DNA of 13,124 bases from Ghiorsea sp. (GCA_030950765.1 JAUZQX010000171.1:1-13124); one strand, 5' to 3'; positions 6,054 through 12,820 are shown, counted from the stretch's first letter. Notes: a model not told the origin generated them from the letters alone. Made by a program: numbers and translations.

Positions 6054-7559
6054 TTAAGATGTTTGATATTTAAAAAGCATATACCTTTTACTTTCAAACA
6101 ATACCTGCCCCATCTTCTCACGCATGGCTTTTGGTATATTACCTTGCTCACCTTTGGCTAACACCACATAAAACGTTGGTATGGTGTCCACCACTGTATG
6201 CATAAACTGCTGCCAAGTGATGACTTGGCTATGTTTCATAGTGCGTGGCGACAGCTCCACCAAAACAGCTTGGTTGGCTGAATAATATTGTGCTGAAAAT
6301 GGGCGACTATTTATGTAATAAATACCCTGTGTATTTTCTTGATGTGTTTGATAATAAGCAATCAGATTTTTCTCTGTGGGTAATTTTTCTTCATGTTGAC
6401 TAAAATATATGCCCGCAACAAAGAAAATGACGGGGGTAAACAGTACAAATACACTGGTAACAGGCCATGTGCCTATCTTGATTTGGTTGCCCTGCTTTGC
6501 CCAGTACATCGCCAACAAAATAGCCAAGGCTGGTAACGATGGTAAAATATATGTCGCTAAAACATTGGCTGAAACCGTGAAAAATATCATGGTAAATAAC
6601 GACCACATCACAAAATAATTGAAGTCTTGTTGCTCTCGTAATGTTTTCAACACCTGCTTCAAACCAGATATGCTAAGCATACGTTTGCCCAACATTGCCA
6701 AAATCATAAACGAAAAAGGGAGTGCTGCACCCAGCCACATGATCCAAATAAAACCTTTGGGTTCTTTGTGTGCTGTGCCGTATAAGTCACCCTTCCAGCC
6801 TGAATCAATAAACCGCATAAAATGCTCGCCGACAATGAAATAGTCGATAAAACCCGGTGTTTTTAATTCTGCCAGCACATACCAAGGCAGCGCTAACACC
6901 AAGACAATGCCAATACCAATCCACCAAGAAAAAGCGCGCAATAAAACAAATCGTTTGATGTCCCACATCAACCACATGCTTAATGCACCACCGACCAAAA
7001 CAAAAATTAATGGCCCTTTGGTGAGTAAACCCAAAGCAATACCAACAAAAAACAAGTGACTCCAATAATGTTCTTGTTTGCGTATCACCATGATAAAAGA
7101 AATCATGGTTAATGTGCTGGCAAAAACGAGGAAAGGGTCGGTTAAAACCGCACCACTCAATACAAACACCAGCACCATGGATAAATAGACCAACACGCCC
7201 AAATACGCTGTGGCTTTGGCATAAAATGTGACCAAATAGCGGAAAATCAACCATGCCGTCAGCAGTGTAACTAGCAGCGAAGGGATACGCGGCACAAAGT
7301 CAAACACGCCAAACACTTCATAAGACAATGCCGCAGCCCAAAATGATAAGGGTGGTTTACCCCAAAAAGGTATGCCCACATCAAAATACGGCGTAATCCA
7401 ATCATTACTCATCGCCATAATCAGTGCCATATTGGCATAACGTGCTTCAGTGGTGTCTGTGAGTGGGAAAACCACCATCATAAACACCCGCACCAAGACC
7501 AAAATAGCCAAGAACATCCAAAAACGCCGCGTTGTCATGTACTCTTGCATACCTTTCAT
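6054..7559 (-). CDS. GT39/ArnT-type polyprenyl-phosphate-dependent membrane glycosyltransferase
   Basis: A 501-residue polytopic inner-membrane protein with roughly ten to twelve hydrophobic segments and a more polar C-terminal part. GT-C/PMT landmarks are visible: the first periplasmic loop carries the acidic pair D35/E38 in 'DTTEARYANMA', and 'PFWGKPPLSFW' corresponds to the 'F.KPPL.YW' motif of ArnT-like enzymes. Such enzymes take a sugar from undecaprenyl phosphate on the outer face of the membrane and attach it to lipid A, a polysaccharide or protein. AAGGGA precedes the ATG. It is the last of three reverse genes, 31 bases after the GtrA-type gene, so the donor lipid is probably supplied by its neighbours. 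The sugar and acceptor cannot be read from the sequence. Confidence 0.85.
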   Translation of the reverse strand: MKGMQEYMTTRRFWMFLAILVLVRVFMMVVFPLTDTTEARYANMALIMAMSNDWITPYFDVGIPFWGKPPLSFWAAALSYEVFGVFDFVPRIPSLLVTLLTAWLIFRYLVTFYAKATAYLGVLVYLSMVLVFVLSGAVLTDPFLVFASTLTMISFIMVIRKQEHYWSHLFFVGIALGLLTKGPLIFVLVGGALSMWLMWDIKRFVLLRAFSWWIGIGIVLVLALPWYVLAELKTPGFIDYFIVGEHFMRFIDSGWKGDLYGTAHKEPKGFIWIMWLGAALPFSFMILAMLGKRMLSISGLKQVLKTLREQQDFNYFVMWSLFTMIFFTVSANVLATYILPSLPALAILLAMYWAKQGNQIKIGTWPVTSVFVLFTPVIFFVAGIYFSQHEEKLPTEKNLIAYYQTHQENTQGIYYINSRPFSAQYYSANQAVLVELSPRTMKHSQVITWQQFMHTVVDTIPTFYVVLAKGEQGNIPKAMREKMGQVLFESKRYMLFKYQTS

Positions 7560-7590
7560 AGTTTTCCCTTATCCAACCCTTTATTCGACT

Positions 7591-7968
7591 TTAAACTACT
7601 TTAAATGTCCAAAGTTTGTGAATTACAAACGATATCAACGGAATCACCGCCACAATCAGCAGTGTTTGTATATATTGATTGTCCAGTCGGAACCATGTGG
7701 ACAGCATATAAGCCAACATAAATGCACCACTCTGCACCGCAAAAAAGCGCATAAACTTTTGCCAGTCAAAACTAGCCCGAAACACATATTTACTCTGAAA
7801 AATATATGAAAACATAAATGCGATTAAAAAAGCACAACTGTTGGCAAGCAATACCGATGCGCCCACCCCATACATGAACAGCCATGCCGACAACAGGTGA
7901 ATCAATGTCGCAATAATGCCAAAGAAGCCATACCTGCTTAATTGCAGCAACAGTATCTTAATATTCAC
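7591..7968 (-). CDS. GtrA-family membrane protein (putative lipid-linked sugar flippase)
   Basis: About 125 residues with four transmembrane helices, the family's typical topology. Signatures are the opening 'LLLQLSRYGFFGIIATLIHLL', 'SKYVFR' after the second helix, and the closing 'HKLWTFKVV', which resembles the conserved K-x-W-x-F end of GtrA proteins. GtrA is thought to move undecaprenyl-phosphate-sugar across the inner membrane. The start is uncertain: GTG 7968 overlaps the last codons of the upstream GT2 gene (stop at 7958) but has GGAG only one base before it. An ATG at 8040 would give 149 residues and a long overlap. Downstream non-ATG starts are also possible. Coupled translation from the GT2 gene is likely. 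Confidence 0.85.
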   Translation of the reverse strand: MNIKILLLQLSRYGFFGIIATLIHLLSAWLFMYGVGASVLLANSCAFLIAFMFSYIFQSKYVFRASFDWQKFMRFFAVQSGAFMLAYMLSTWFRLDNQYIQTLLIVAVIPLISFVIHKLWTFKVV

Positions 7969-8890
7969 GCTCCACGATATAAATGGGTCTACGCTTGGAT
8001 TCAAGGTAAATCCGACCAATATATTCACCCAGAATACCAATACCCATCAGTTGAATACCACCAAGAAACAAGACAATGGTAATAATGGATGCATAACCAG
8101 GACTATCCGCACCAAATATCAGTGTTTTCAGAATAATCCATGAGCCATAGACAAAGGCAATCAGCGATAACACACTGCCCACATATAGCCAAACGCGTAA
8201 AGGAGCAGTCGAAAAGCTGGTGATGCCATCAAGGGCGAAGTTCCAAAGCTTCCAGCCATTAAAACTGGATTCACCTGCAACACGTTCTTCGCGTTTGTAA
8301 GTTACAACTGCTGTTTTAAAACCAAGCCATGCAAAAATACCTTTCATAAAACGTTGGGTTTCAGGCAGTTGTTTCATTGCTTCAACCACACGCCGTGACA
8401 TCAAGCGGTAATCACCGACATTTTGTGGAATTTGAATATCCGATATTTTATTATGCATTTTATAGAAAAATTCAGCACTTAAACGCTTGGCAGCCGTATC
8501 AGTTGTTCGGTCTTCTCGCTTACCGACCACCACATCATAGCCAGCTTCATATTCACGCACAAAATCTAAAATAAGTTCAGGCGGGTCTTGTAAATCCACA
8601 TCAATCGGCACCACCACTTCGCCTTGAGCATAATCAATACCCGCTGTCAGAGCTGCTTCTTTACCAAAATTTCGAGCAAGGTTTAATACACGTATTTCAT
8701 CGTGTACCTTGGCTTTTTCAATCAAAACATCCAGTGTCTTATCACGGCTGCCATCATTAATAAACACAATTTCAAAATCACGCCCCAAGCGTTTTAGAAC
8801 ATCAAACATTTCTTGCAAAAACACATCAATCACACCCGCTTCGTTGTAGCAGGGTGCAACAATAGATATAAATGGAGCTTTATTTTGCAT
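7958..8890 (-). CDS. GT2 family polyprenyl-phosphate glycosyltransferase (GtrB/DPM1-like)
   Basis: A 310-residue enzyme with a cytosolic GT-A domain and two C-terminal transmembrane helices (about 235-255 and 268-290). GT2 landmarks: 'SIVAPCYNEAGVI' near the start, INDGS (44-48), the DxD-type metal site as DVDLQDPPE (97-105), GDYRLMSR, and the acceptor-site region 'QRFMKGIFAWLG'. Proteins of this type load a nucleotide-activated sugar onto undecaprenyl phosphate; close relatives are GtrB, DPM1 and ArnC. It is first in the three-gene reverse cassette and its stop overlaps the likely GtrA start. No strong SD precedes ATG 8890, although AGGCGG lies about twelve bases upstream. The sugar is unknown. 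Confidence 0.92.
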   Translation of the reverse strand: MQNKAPFISIVAPCYNEAGVIDVFLQEMFDVLKRLGRDFEIVFINDGSRDKTLDVLIEKAKVHDEIRVLNLARNFGKEAALTAGIDYAQGEVVVPIDVDLQDPPELILDFVREYEAGYDVVVGKREDRTTDTAAKRLSAEFFYKMHNKISDIQIPQNVGDYRLMSRRVVEAMKQLPETQRFMKGIFAWLGFKTAVVTYKREERVAGESSFNGWKLWNFALDGITSFSTAPLRVWLYVGSVLSLIAFVYGSWIILKTLIFGADSPGYASIITIVLFLGGIQLMGIGILGEYIGRIYLESKRRPIYIVEREY

Positions 8891-8948
8891 CGATTACTAA
8901 CCGCCTGTGTGTTTTACAATGTTGAAAGTGTAATTCGTGGCACTGTCT

Positions 8949-8983
8949 AAGGCAATCATACACATAAAGAACATTGCCTTTTT
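8949..8983 (+). terminator. Terminator-like hairpin in a divergent intergenic region
   Basis: Perfect 8-base arms AAGGCAAT (8949-8956) and ATTGCCTT (8973-8980) enclose a 16-base loop, and a T-run (8979-8983) follows on the plus strand. No plus-strand gene ends here: the GT2 gene starts at 8890 going left and the small lipoprotein starts at 9034 going right. It may therefore end a short unannotated transcript, attenuate lipoprotein expression, or be a structured 5' leader. The long loop weakens the terminator reading. Confidence 0.4.
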
Positions 8984-9033
8984 CAATGAATGGCGTTTGA
9001 ATCAGCCTAACGATAAACATTTTGGAGAACACC

Positions 9034-9213
9034 ATGAAACAACTTATTTTGATATGTACAATACTTACCTTAATGACAGCCTGTACCGAAGAAGAGCGCC
9101 CTGCTGCACAAGCCAAACATGCACTTGATGCCGCACACCAAGCTGCTGACCAAGCAACACAACATGCCCAAGACATGGCTGATAGAGCGAAAGAAATCTT
9201 AGATAATCAGTAA
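9034..9213 (+). CDS. Small alanine-rich lipoprotein (59 aa)
   Basis: The product begins MKQLILICTILTLMTAC, a compact type II signal peptide with lipobox L-M-T-A-C and lipidation at Cys17. After a short acidic linker (TEEERPAA) the mature part is one amphipathic helix of about 33 residues. Alanine recurs every three or four positions and Asp, His, Gln and Lys fill the other face, as in Lpp-like or LEA-like small helical lipoproteins. No Glu/Asp follows the Cys at +2 (it is Thr), so outer-membrane sorting is expected. GGAG (9024-9027) six bases before the ATG supports this start over TTG 9022. The stop overlaps the end of the opposite gene by seven bases. Function unknown; periplasmic spacing or membrane-protective roles are guesses. 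Confidence 0.75.
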   Translation: MKQLILICTILTLMTACTEEERPAAQAKHALDAAHQAADQATQHAQDMADRAKEILDNQ

Positions 9214-10025
9214 GTATCCAAACGTTTGAACCAACCTTTTAACCAGCGCTGTTCATTGCGATGCGATGGCGATAGTTTAACACGTTGCAAAAGCACCTGT
9301 TTGGCAGCATCACTAAACGCATGAACTGCATCGCCCTGCTTATTCATGGTGAGTAACACTTGCGCTAACCCCCAACCTTTGCCCTGGTAACGCTCGCTTT
9401 CTTTGATGCCTTCACCTTTGAAATTCACATAATCAATCAAGGCATACCAACCATTAGGGCTGGCTGAAACCCGTTCAAACTGTTGTTTTATTTTATCCTT
9501 TTCAACTTGGTTTTGCCCAATCGCCAACATCTTGGGCAAAACATTCGCCAACCGCTGCATGATAAAGGATGCTTGTACATCTTTAGTATCTGCCAAAAAC
9601 TGGCGTAGCTGTTCAATTTCAGGCTTGTTTTCATCTTGGACAAATTCAGCTTTATTCTGCCAAGGGCAAGCTTGATTGGGCTGTAATATATTTGAAAGCC
9701 TTTCAGGAACGATGACACCCTGCTGCTGATACCAACGCATTAAATCAGGAAAACTTTCTTGGAATGGTGCTTGAGAGTTTTTAGGAAACCAAATAAAATG
9801 ACCTATGCCCAATGATGGGAAATCTTCGCCATCATTCCATGCAACCAAACATGCAAACTTACGGTTACATTCATTCTTAAAAATTAAATCTGCAATATGC
9901 TTTTGTTCTTTTGCGCTGATTTCTATGGCGTGCGTTTGCGATAAGCTGGCGACAATAACAACCGCAGAGTACACAAAGTTTCGCAGAGAAACACAGAGGA
10001 AATTTAGAACCTTAGAATCTTTCAT
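9207..10025 (-). CDS. Exported protein of unknown function with lysozyme-like motif pattern
   Basis: A 272-residue protein with a signal peptide ending in THA (residue 33). Near the mature N-terminus, 'IFKNECNRKFACLVAWNDGEDFPSLGIGHFIWFP' is seen in parts: Glu52 in KNEC, Trp63 in AWNDGE, and S-L-G-I-G-H-F-I-W-F-P (71-81). A Glu on a helix followed by a glycine-rich hairpin ending in G-x-G-H is the layout of GH24-type lysozymes and relatives, so peptidoglycan cleavage is a fair guess and no more. The rest is helical with 'WYALIDYVNFKGEG' and 'GKGWGLAQVLLTM', which also recall muramidase-like folds. Cys53 and Cys59 could form a disulfide. Weak SD only. The gene follows argB after a 136-base gap with repeats, and its first codons overlap a CRCAGAG repeat tract. 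Confidence 0.75.
   Translation of the reverse strand: MKDSKVLNFLCVSLRNFVYSAVVIVASLSQTHAIEISAKEQKHIADLIFKNECNRKFACLVAWNDGEDFPSLGIGHFIWFPKNSQAPFQESFPDLMRWYQQQGVIVPERLSNILQPNQACPWQNKAEFVQDENKPEIEQLRQFLADTKDVQASFIMQRLANVLPKMLAIGQNQVEKDKIKQQFERVSASPNGWYALIDYVNFKGEGIKESERYQGKGWGLAQVLLTMNKQGDAVHAFSDAAKQVLLQRVKLSPSHRNEQRWLKGWFKRLDTY
9961..10000. repeat. Degenerate short tandem repeat, unit about 10 bases with core CRCAGAG
   Basis: Four tandem units are seen on the plus strand with cores CGCAGAG, CACAAAG, CGCAGAG and CACAGAG, spaced 9, 10 and 10 bases apart. Similar 'CRCAGAG' tracts occur as intergenic repeats in many bacterial genomes (established but loosely described). Here the tract is inside the annotated reading frame of the exported protein, where it covers codons 9 to 22 on the opposite strand and includes part of the hydrophobic core of the signal peptide. 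Confidence 0.6.
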
Positions 10026-10054
10026 TCGTTTCTAACTCAACACCTAATCATCTT

Positions 10055-10155
10055 AGATTGCACCTGTTTGGCTTGAAAAAAGAAACATGGAGATTGCTAC
10101 CTGTAAGTGAGTATTGATGACGCATTAATCAATCAAGCCAACAAAAGTGCAAGCT
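10055..10155. repeat. Direct and inverted repeat array upstream of the exported-protein gene
   Basis: Between argB and the exported-protein gene, AGATTGCACCTGT (10055-10067) recurs as AGATTGCTACCTGT (10091-10104), a 36-base step. The left copy extends through TTGGCTTGA (to 10076). This whole arm of about 22 bases recurs as an imperfect inverted copy at 10133-10155, with TCAAGCCAA at 10133-10141 and GTGCAAGCT at 10147-10155. A further small hairpin, ATTGAT/ATCAAT, sits at 10113-10118 and 10128-10133. The region may hold operator sites for the downstream gene, a MITE-like remnant, or an RNA processing structure. I see no reading frame in it. Confidence 0.5.
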
Positions 10156-10161
10156 ATTTGC

Positions 10162-11046
10162 TTACGCAGAGAATACAGTGCCTACACCCTCATCGGTAAA
10201 CATTTCAAGAAGAATGGCATGCGGCACTCTACCATCAATAATATGTGCTTTACCCACACCATTTTCTACGGCATCCAAACAGCAATTCACTTTAGGAATC
10301 ATACCACCAGCAATCGTGCCATCTTTTATCCAAGCTCTTGCTTCATCCGTGTTAAATTGGGACTTTAGATTTTTATCTGCATCCAACACGCCCACAACAT
10401 CAGTCAGTAAAATCAATTTCGCCGCACCCAAAGCTTGAGCAATCGCCCCTGCAACCAAGTCTGCATTGATATTATAACTTTGCGCTTGGTCTTTATAATA
10501 ACCCACAGGTGCAATCACAGGCACAAACTTATCATCTTCAAGCACGTTTAGAATTTCAGTGTTGATTTTATGCACTTGCCCCACATGCCCCAAATCTATA
10601 ATTTCAGGCACATCAAGCTCAGGTGAGTTTTTGGTCACGTTCATTTTTCGTGCACAAATCAAACCACCATCTTTACCTGATAGGCCAACAGCTTTACCAC
10701 CTGCCCTGTTGATATTGGCTACAATTTCTTTATTCACTTTGCCTGCAAGCACCATTTCAACAATATCCATGGTCTCATCATCGGTCACCCGCATACCATC
10801 GATAAATTCAGCTTGTTTACCCAATTTCTTGAGCACATCACCAATTTGCGGACCACCACCATGCACCACCACAGGATTGATACCCACTTGTTTTAAAAGT
10901 GTAATGTCTTTGGCAAAACTTTCTTTCAGACTTTCTTCAACCATGGCGTTCCCACCATATTTAATGACAATGGTTTGGTCGGCAAACCGCTGCAAATACG
11001 GCAGCGCTTCGACCAACATCGAAGCCCGTGAATTCATGTGTTTCAT
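10162..11046 (-). CDS. argB: Acetylglutamate kinase
   Basis: A 294-residue amino-acid kinase that phosphorylates N-acetyl-L-glutamate, the second step of arginine synthesis. Landmarks: the phosphate-binding IKYGGNAM (28-35), 'VVVHGGGPQI', 'GLSGKDGG', 'NINADLVAGAIAQAL', 'LLTDVVGVLD' and 'GGMIPK'. It is longer than the 258-residue E. coli type. The extra N-terminal helix (about residues 5-20) is characteristic of hexameric enzymes inhibited by arginine, so feedback control by arginine is likely; this is inference from architecture. The start ATG overlaps the stop of the upstream membrane-protein gene (ATGA), a translational coupling signal; no separate SD is obvious. No other arg genes are in the window. 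Confidence 0.96.
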   Translation of the reverse strand: MKHMNSRASMLVEALPYLQRFADQTIVIKYGGNAMVEESLKESFAKDITLLKQVGINPVVVHGGGPQIGDVLKKLGKQAEFIDGMRVTDDETMDIVEMVLAGKVNKEIVANINRAGGKAVGLSGKDGGLICARKMNVTKNSPELDVPEIIDLGHVGQVHKINTEILNVLEDDKFVPVIAPVGYYKDQAQSYNINADLVAGAIAQALGAAKLILLTDVVGVLDADKNLKSQFNTDEARAWIKDGTIAGGMIPKVNCCLDAVENGVGKAHIIDGRVPHAILLEMFTDEGVGTVFSA

Positions 11047-11555
11047 GCAGCAGCCTTGGTTTTTTTACTTTTTCTTTCAGGCTCAATATCAAGCAACATT
11101 TGGAACACGAGCAATATGCCAACAACAGCTACCGTTGCACCAATCGATATTAAAATTAACGACCCTTCTGGGTGCTCCAACTGTTGACCTATTGGGATAA
11201 ATACCAAAATACCTGGTAAAATCAACGCCAACCGTGTCATTCTAAGCTCAAGTGAGAATAAGTTTGCCGCAATGCCTGGTGCAGACAACAAAGCATATAG
11301 TGTCAGTGCAATCCAATGGTTTTCACCATCAACAGAGGTCATACGCTCCCAAATCCCCATCTCCAAATTAGGATCCAAACGCATATCAAATGAGGCTGAA
11401 AAAAGAAGAATGATAAAACCTAAAACTGCCCACGCCAATACGCCAACAAACCTTCTCTCTCTCGCCCACTTGTTTACCCATGCAGCATTGCCAACCACAT
11501 AAAAGATACCTGCAAATAGTATGCCCCAAAAGGCGTGATTAAAGTTCAAATCCAT
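11043..11555 (-). CDS. Unknown five-helix inner-membrane protein coupled to argB
   Basis: I do not recognise this 170-residue protein. It has five hydrophobic segments: about 7-27, 36-56, 80-100, 108-125 and 131-155, separated by short loops, with one larger loop (about 57-78) containing 'DMRLDPNLEMGIWERM'. The C-terminus is a lysine-rich cytosolic tail (ERKSKKTKAAA). ATG 11555 is preferred over an upstream ATG at 11594: it begins the first helix directly and an AGGG is upstream, although about twelve bases away. The gene ends four bases inside argB, so the two are probably co-translated. A transporter or membrane-complex subunit is possible; nothing in it names a substrate. Confidence 0.65.
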   Translation of the reverse strand: MDLNFNHAFWGILFAGIFYVVGNAAWVNKWARERRFVGVLAWAVLGFIILLFSASFDMRLDPNLEMGIWERMTSVDGENHWIALTLYALLSAPGIAANLFSLELRMTRLALILPGILVFIPIGQQLEHPEGSLILISIGATVAVVGILLVFQMLLDIEPERKSKKTKAAA

Positions 11556-11751
11556 GATTGTTATATACCCTTGTGTAAAAATATGTGCACGCACCCTACA
11601 ATAAAGCTGCGATTCGACAAACAGTTACCATTTAAGGTTAAAATAATGTGAACGCAAACAAAATGAATAGAACACGTGATATTTTGTTCCGACTTGATTA
11701 GGGTGCGCTCCCATTTGAAGTTTTATTGATTTATTTTTAGGAGTTCGACCC
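11556..11751. promoter_or_regulatory. Divergent regulatory region between the membrane-protein gene and ilvC
   Basis: This 196-base gap must hold promoters for two divergent units. Visible signals: a possible plus-strand promoter with TCGACA (11614-11619) and TAAAAT (11639-11644), although the 19-base spacer is long; an inverted repeat GAACA-N10-TGTTC (11670-11689) that could be an operator; and a 9-base inverted pair CGCACCCTA (11590-11598) and TAGGGTGCG (11699-11707). The ilvC SD AGGAG is at 11739-11743. No attenuator with an Ile/Leu/Val-rich leader peptide is seen. Confidence 0.4.
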
Positions 11752-12768
11752 ATGGCATTAAACGTTTATTATGATAAAGATGCAGACCTATCCATCATCA
11801 AAGGCAAAAAAGTTGCTATTATTGGTTATGGTTCACAAGGACACGCACATGCAACCAACTTAAAAGATTCAGGCGTTGATGTTGTAGTTGGTCTTCGCAC
11901 CAACTCTACTTCTGTGGCTAAAGCTGAAGCACATGGCTTAAAAGTAAGCAGTGTTGCTGATGCTGTTGCATCTGCAGACGTGGTCATGATTCTTACCCCT
12001 GACGAGTTCCAATCTGTATTATACAGAGATGAGATTGAGCCAAACATCAAAAAAGGTGCAACTTTAGCATTCGCACATGGTTTCGCAGTTCACTACAACC
12101 AAGTCACACCTCGCGCTGACTTAAATGTGGTAATGATTGCGCCAAAAGCACCCGGTCACACTGTTCGCTCTGAATTCGTTCGTGGCGGCGGCATCCCAGA
12201 CCTTATCGCCATTCATCAAGATGCAACAGGTGATGCAAAAGCGATTTGTTTGTCATACGCATCAGCGATTGGCGGCGGACGCACAGGCATTATCGAAACC
12301 ACATTTAAAGATGAAACTGAAACTGATTTGTTCGGTGAACAAGCTGTTCTTTGTGGTGGTGCAGTTGAATTGGTTAAAGCTGGCTTTGAAACATTAACTG
12401 AAGCGGGTTATGCACCAGAAATGGCATATTTCGAATGCTTGCACGAATTGAAATTGATTGTGGATTTGATGTATGAAGGCGGCATCGCCAACATGAACTA
12501 CTCCATCTCAAACAACGCTGAATATGGCGAATACGTCACTGGTCCTAAAATCATCAACGCAGAATCACGCAAAGCAATGAAAGAGTGCTTGGCAAACATA
12601 CAAAATGGTGAATATGCAAAACAATTCATCCTTGAAGGCGCAACCAACTACGCTTCTATGACTGCGGCGCGCCGCAACAATGCAGCGCATCCTATCGAAG
12701 TTACAGGTGAAAAACTTCGTGCCATGATGCCGTGGATTAACAAAATCGTCGATCAAGATAAAAACTAA
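11752..12768 (+). CDS. ilvC: Ketol-acid reductoisomerase (NADP-dependent, class I)
   Basis: A 338-residue enzyme of class I length that converts 2-acetolactate and 2-aceto-2-hydroxybutyrate to the dihydroxy acids of valine/leucine and isoleucine synthesis. The Rossmann motif is GYGSQGHAHA (25-34). The cofactor loop, LRTNSTS (48-54) with Arg49 and Ser residues, is of the NADPH-preferring type. Catalytic-domain landmarks include 'APKAPGHTVRSEF', the Mg2+ ligands Asp192 and Glu196 in DLFGEQ, and the 'YEGGIANMNYSISNNAEYGEY' segment with further metal-binding glutamates. A strong SD (AGGAG) lies eight bases upstream. The gene has its own promoter region and terminator, so it appears monocistronic, separate from ilvE to its left. 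Confidence 0.97.
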   Translation: MALNVYYDKDADLSIIKGKKVAIIGYGSQGHAHATNLKDSGVDVVVGLRTNSTSVAKAEAHGLKVSSVADAVASADVVMILTPDEFQSVLYRDEIEPNIKKGATLAFAHGFAVHYNQVTPRADLNVVMIAPKAPGHTVRSEFVRGGGIPDLIAIHQDATGDAKAICLSYASAIGGGRTGIIETTFKDETETDLFGEQAVLCGGAVELVKAGFETLTEAGYAPEMAYFECLHELKLIVDLMYEGGIANMNYSISNNAEYGEYVTGPKIINAESRKAMKECLANIQNGEYAKQFILEGATNYASMTAARRNNAAHPIEVTGEKLRAMMPWINKIVDQDKN

Positions 12769-12791
12769 GTCGCTTGAAATTGAAGTATATG

Positions 12792-12820
12792 AAAAGGGCT
12801 ACCGCAAGGTGGTCCTTTTT
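12792..12820 (+). terminator. Intrinsic terminator of ilvC
   Basis: A 12-base-pair stem is formed by AAAAGGGCTACC (12792-12803) and GGTGGTCCTTTT (12808-12819), with two G-U pairs, closed by the stable GCAA tetraloop. A run of T (12816-12820, then GTTTTG) follows. It begins 24 bases after the ilvC stop. The A-tract on the 5' side would make it work in the reverse direction too, facing the ankyrin gene's end. Confidence 0.9.

Noticed and set aside
6805..7254. 149-codon frame inside the GT39 gene on the same strand
   Set aside because: It is an out-of-frame reading of a transmembrane-rich gene with excess Cys, His and Phe; the GT39 frame has clear motifs.
10559..11200. Long open frame of 213 codons antisense to argB and the membrane gene
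   Set aside because: It is a shadow of argB, is rich in Ser, Pro and Cys, and has no recognisable domain; argB is certain on the other strand.
11663..11701. 12-codon frame (MNRTRDILFRLD) in the ilvC leader as an attenuator peptide
   Set aside because: There is no SD, only three branched-chain residues, and no following terminator/antiterminator pair.
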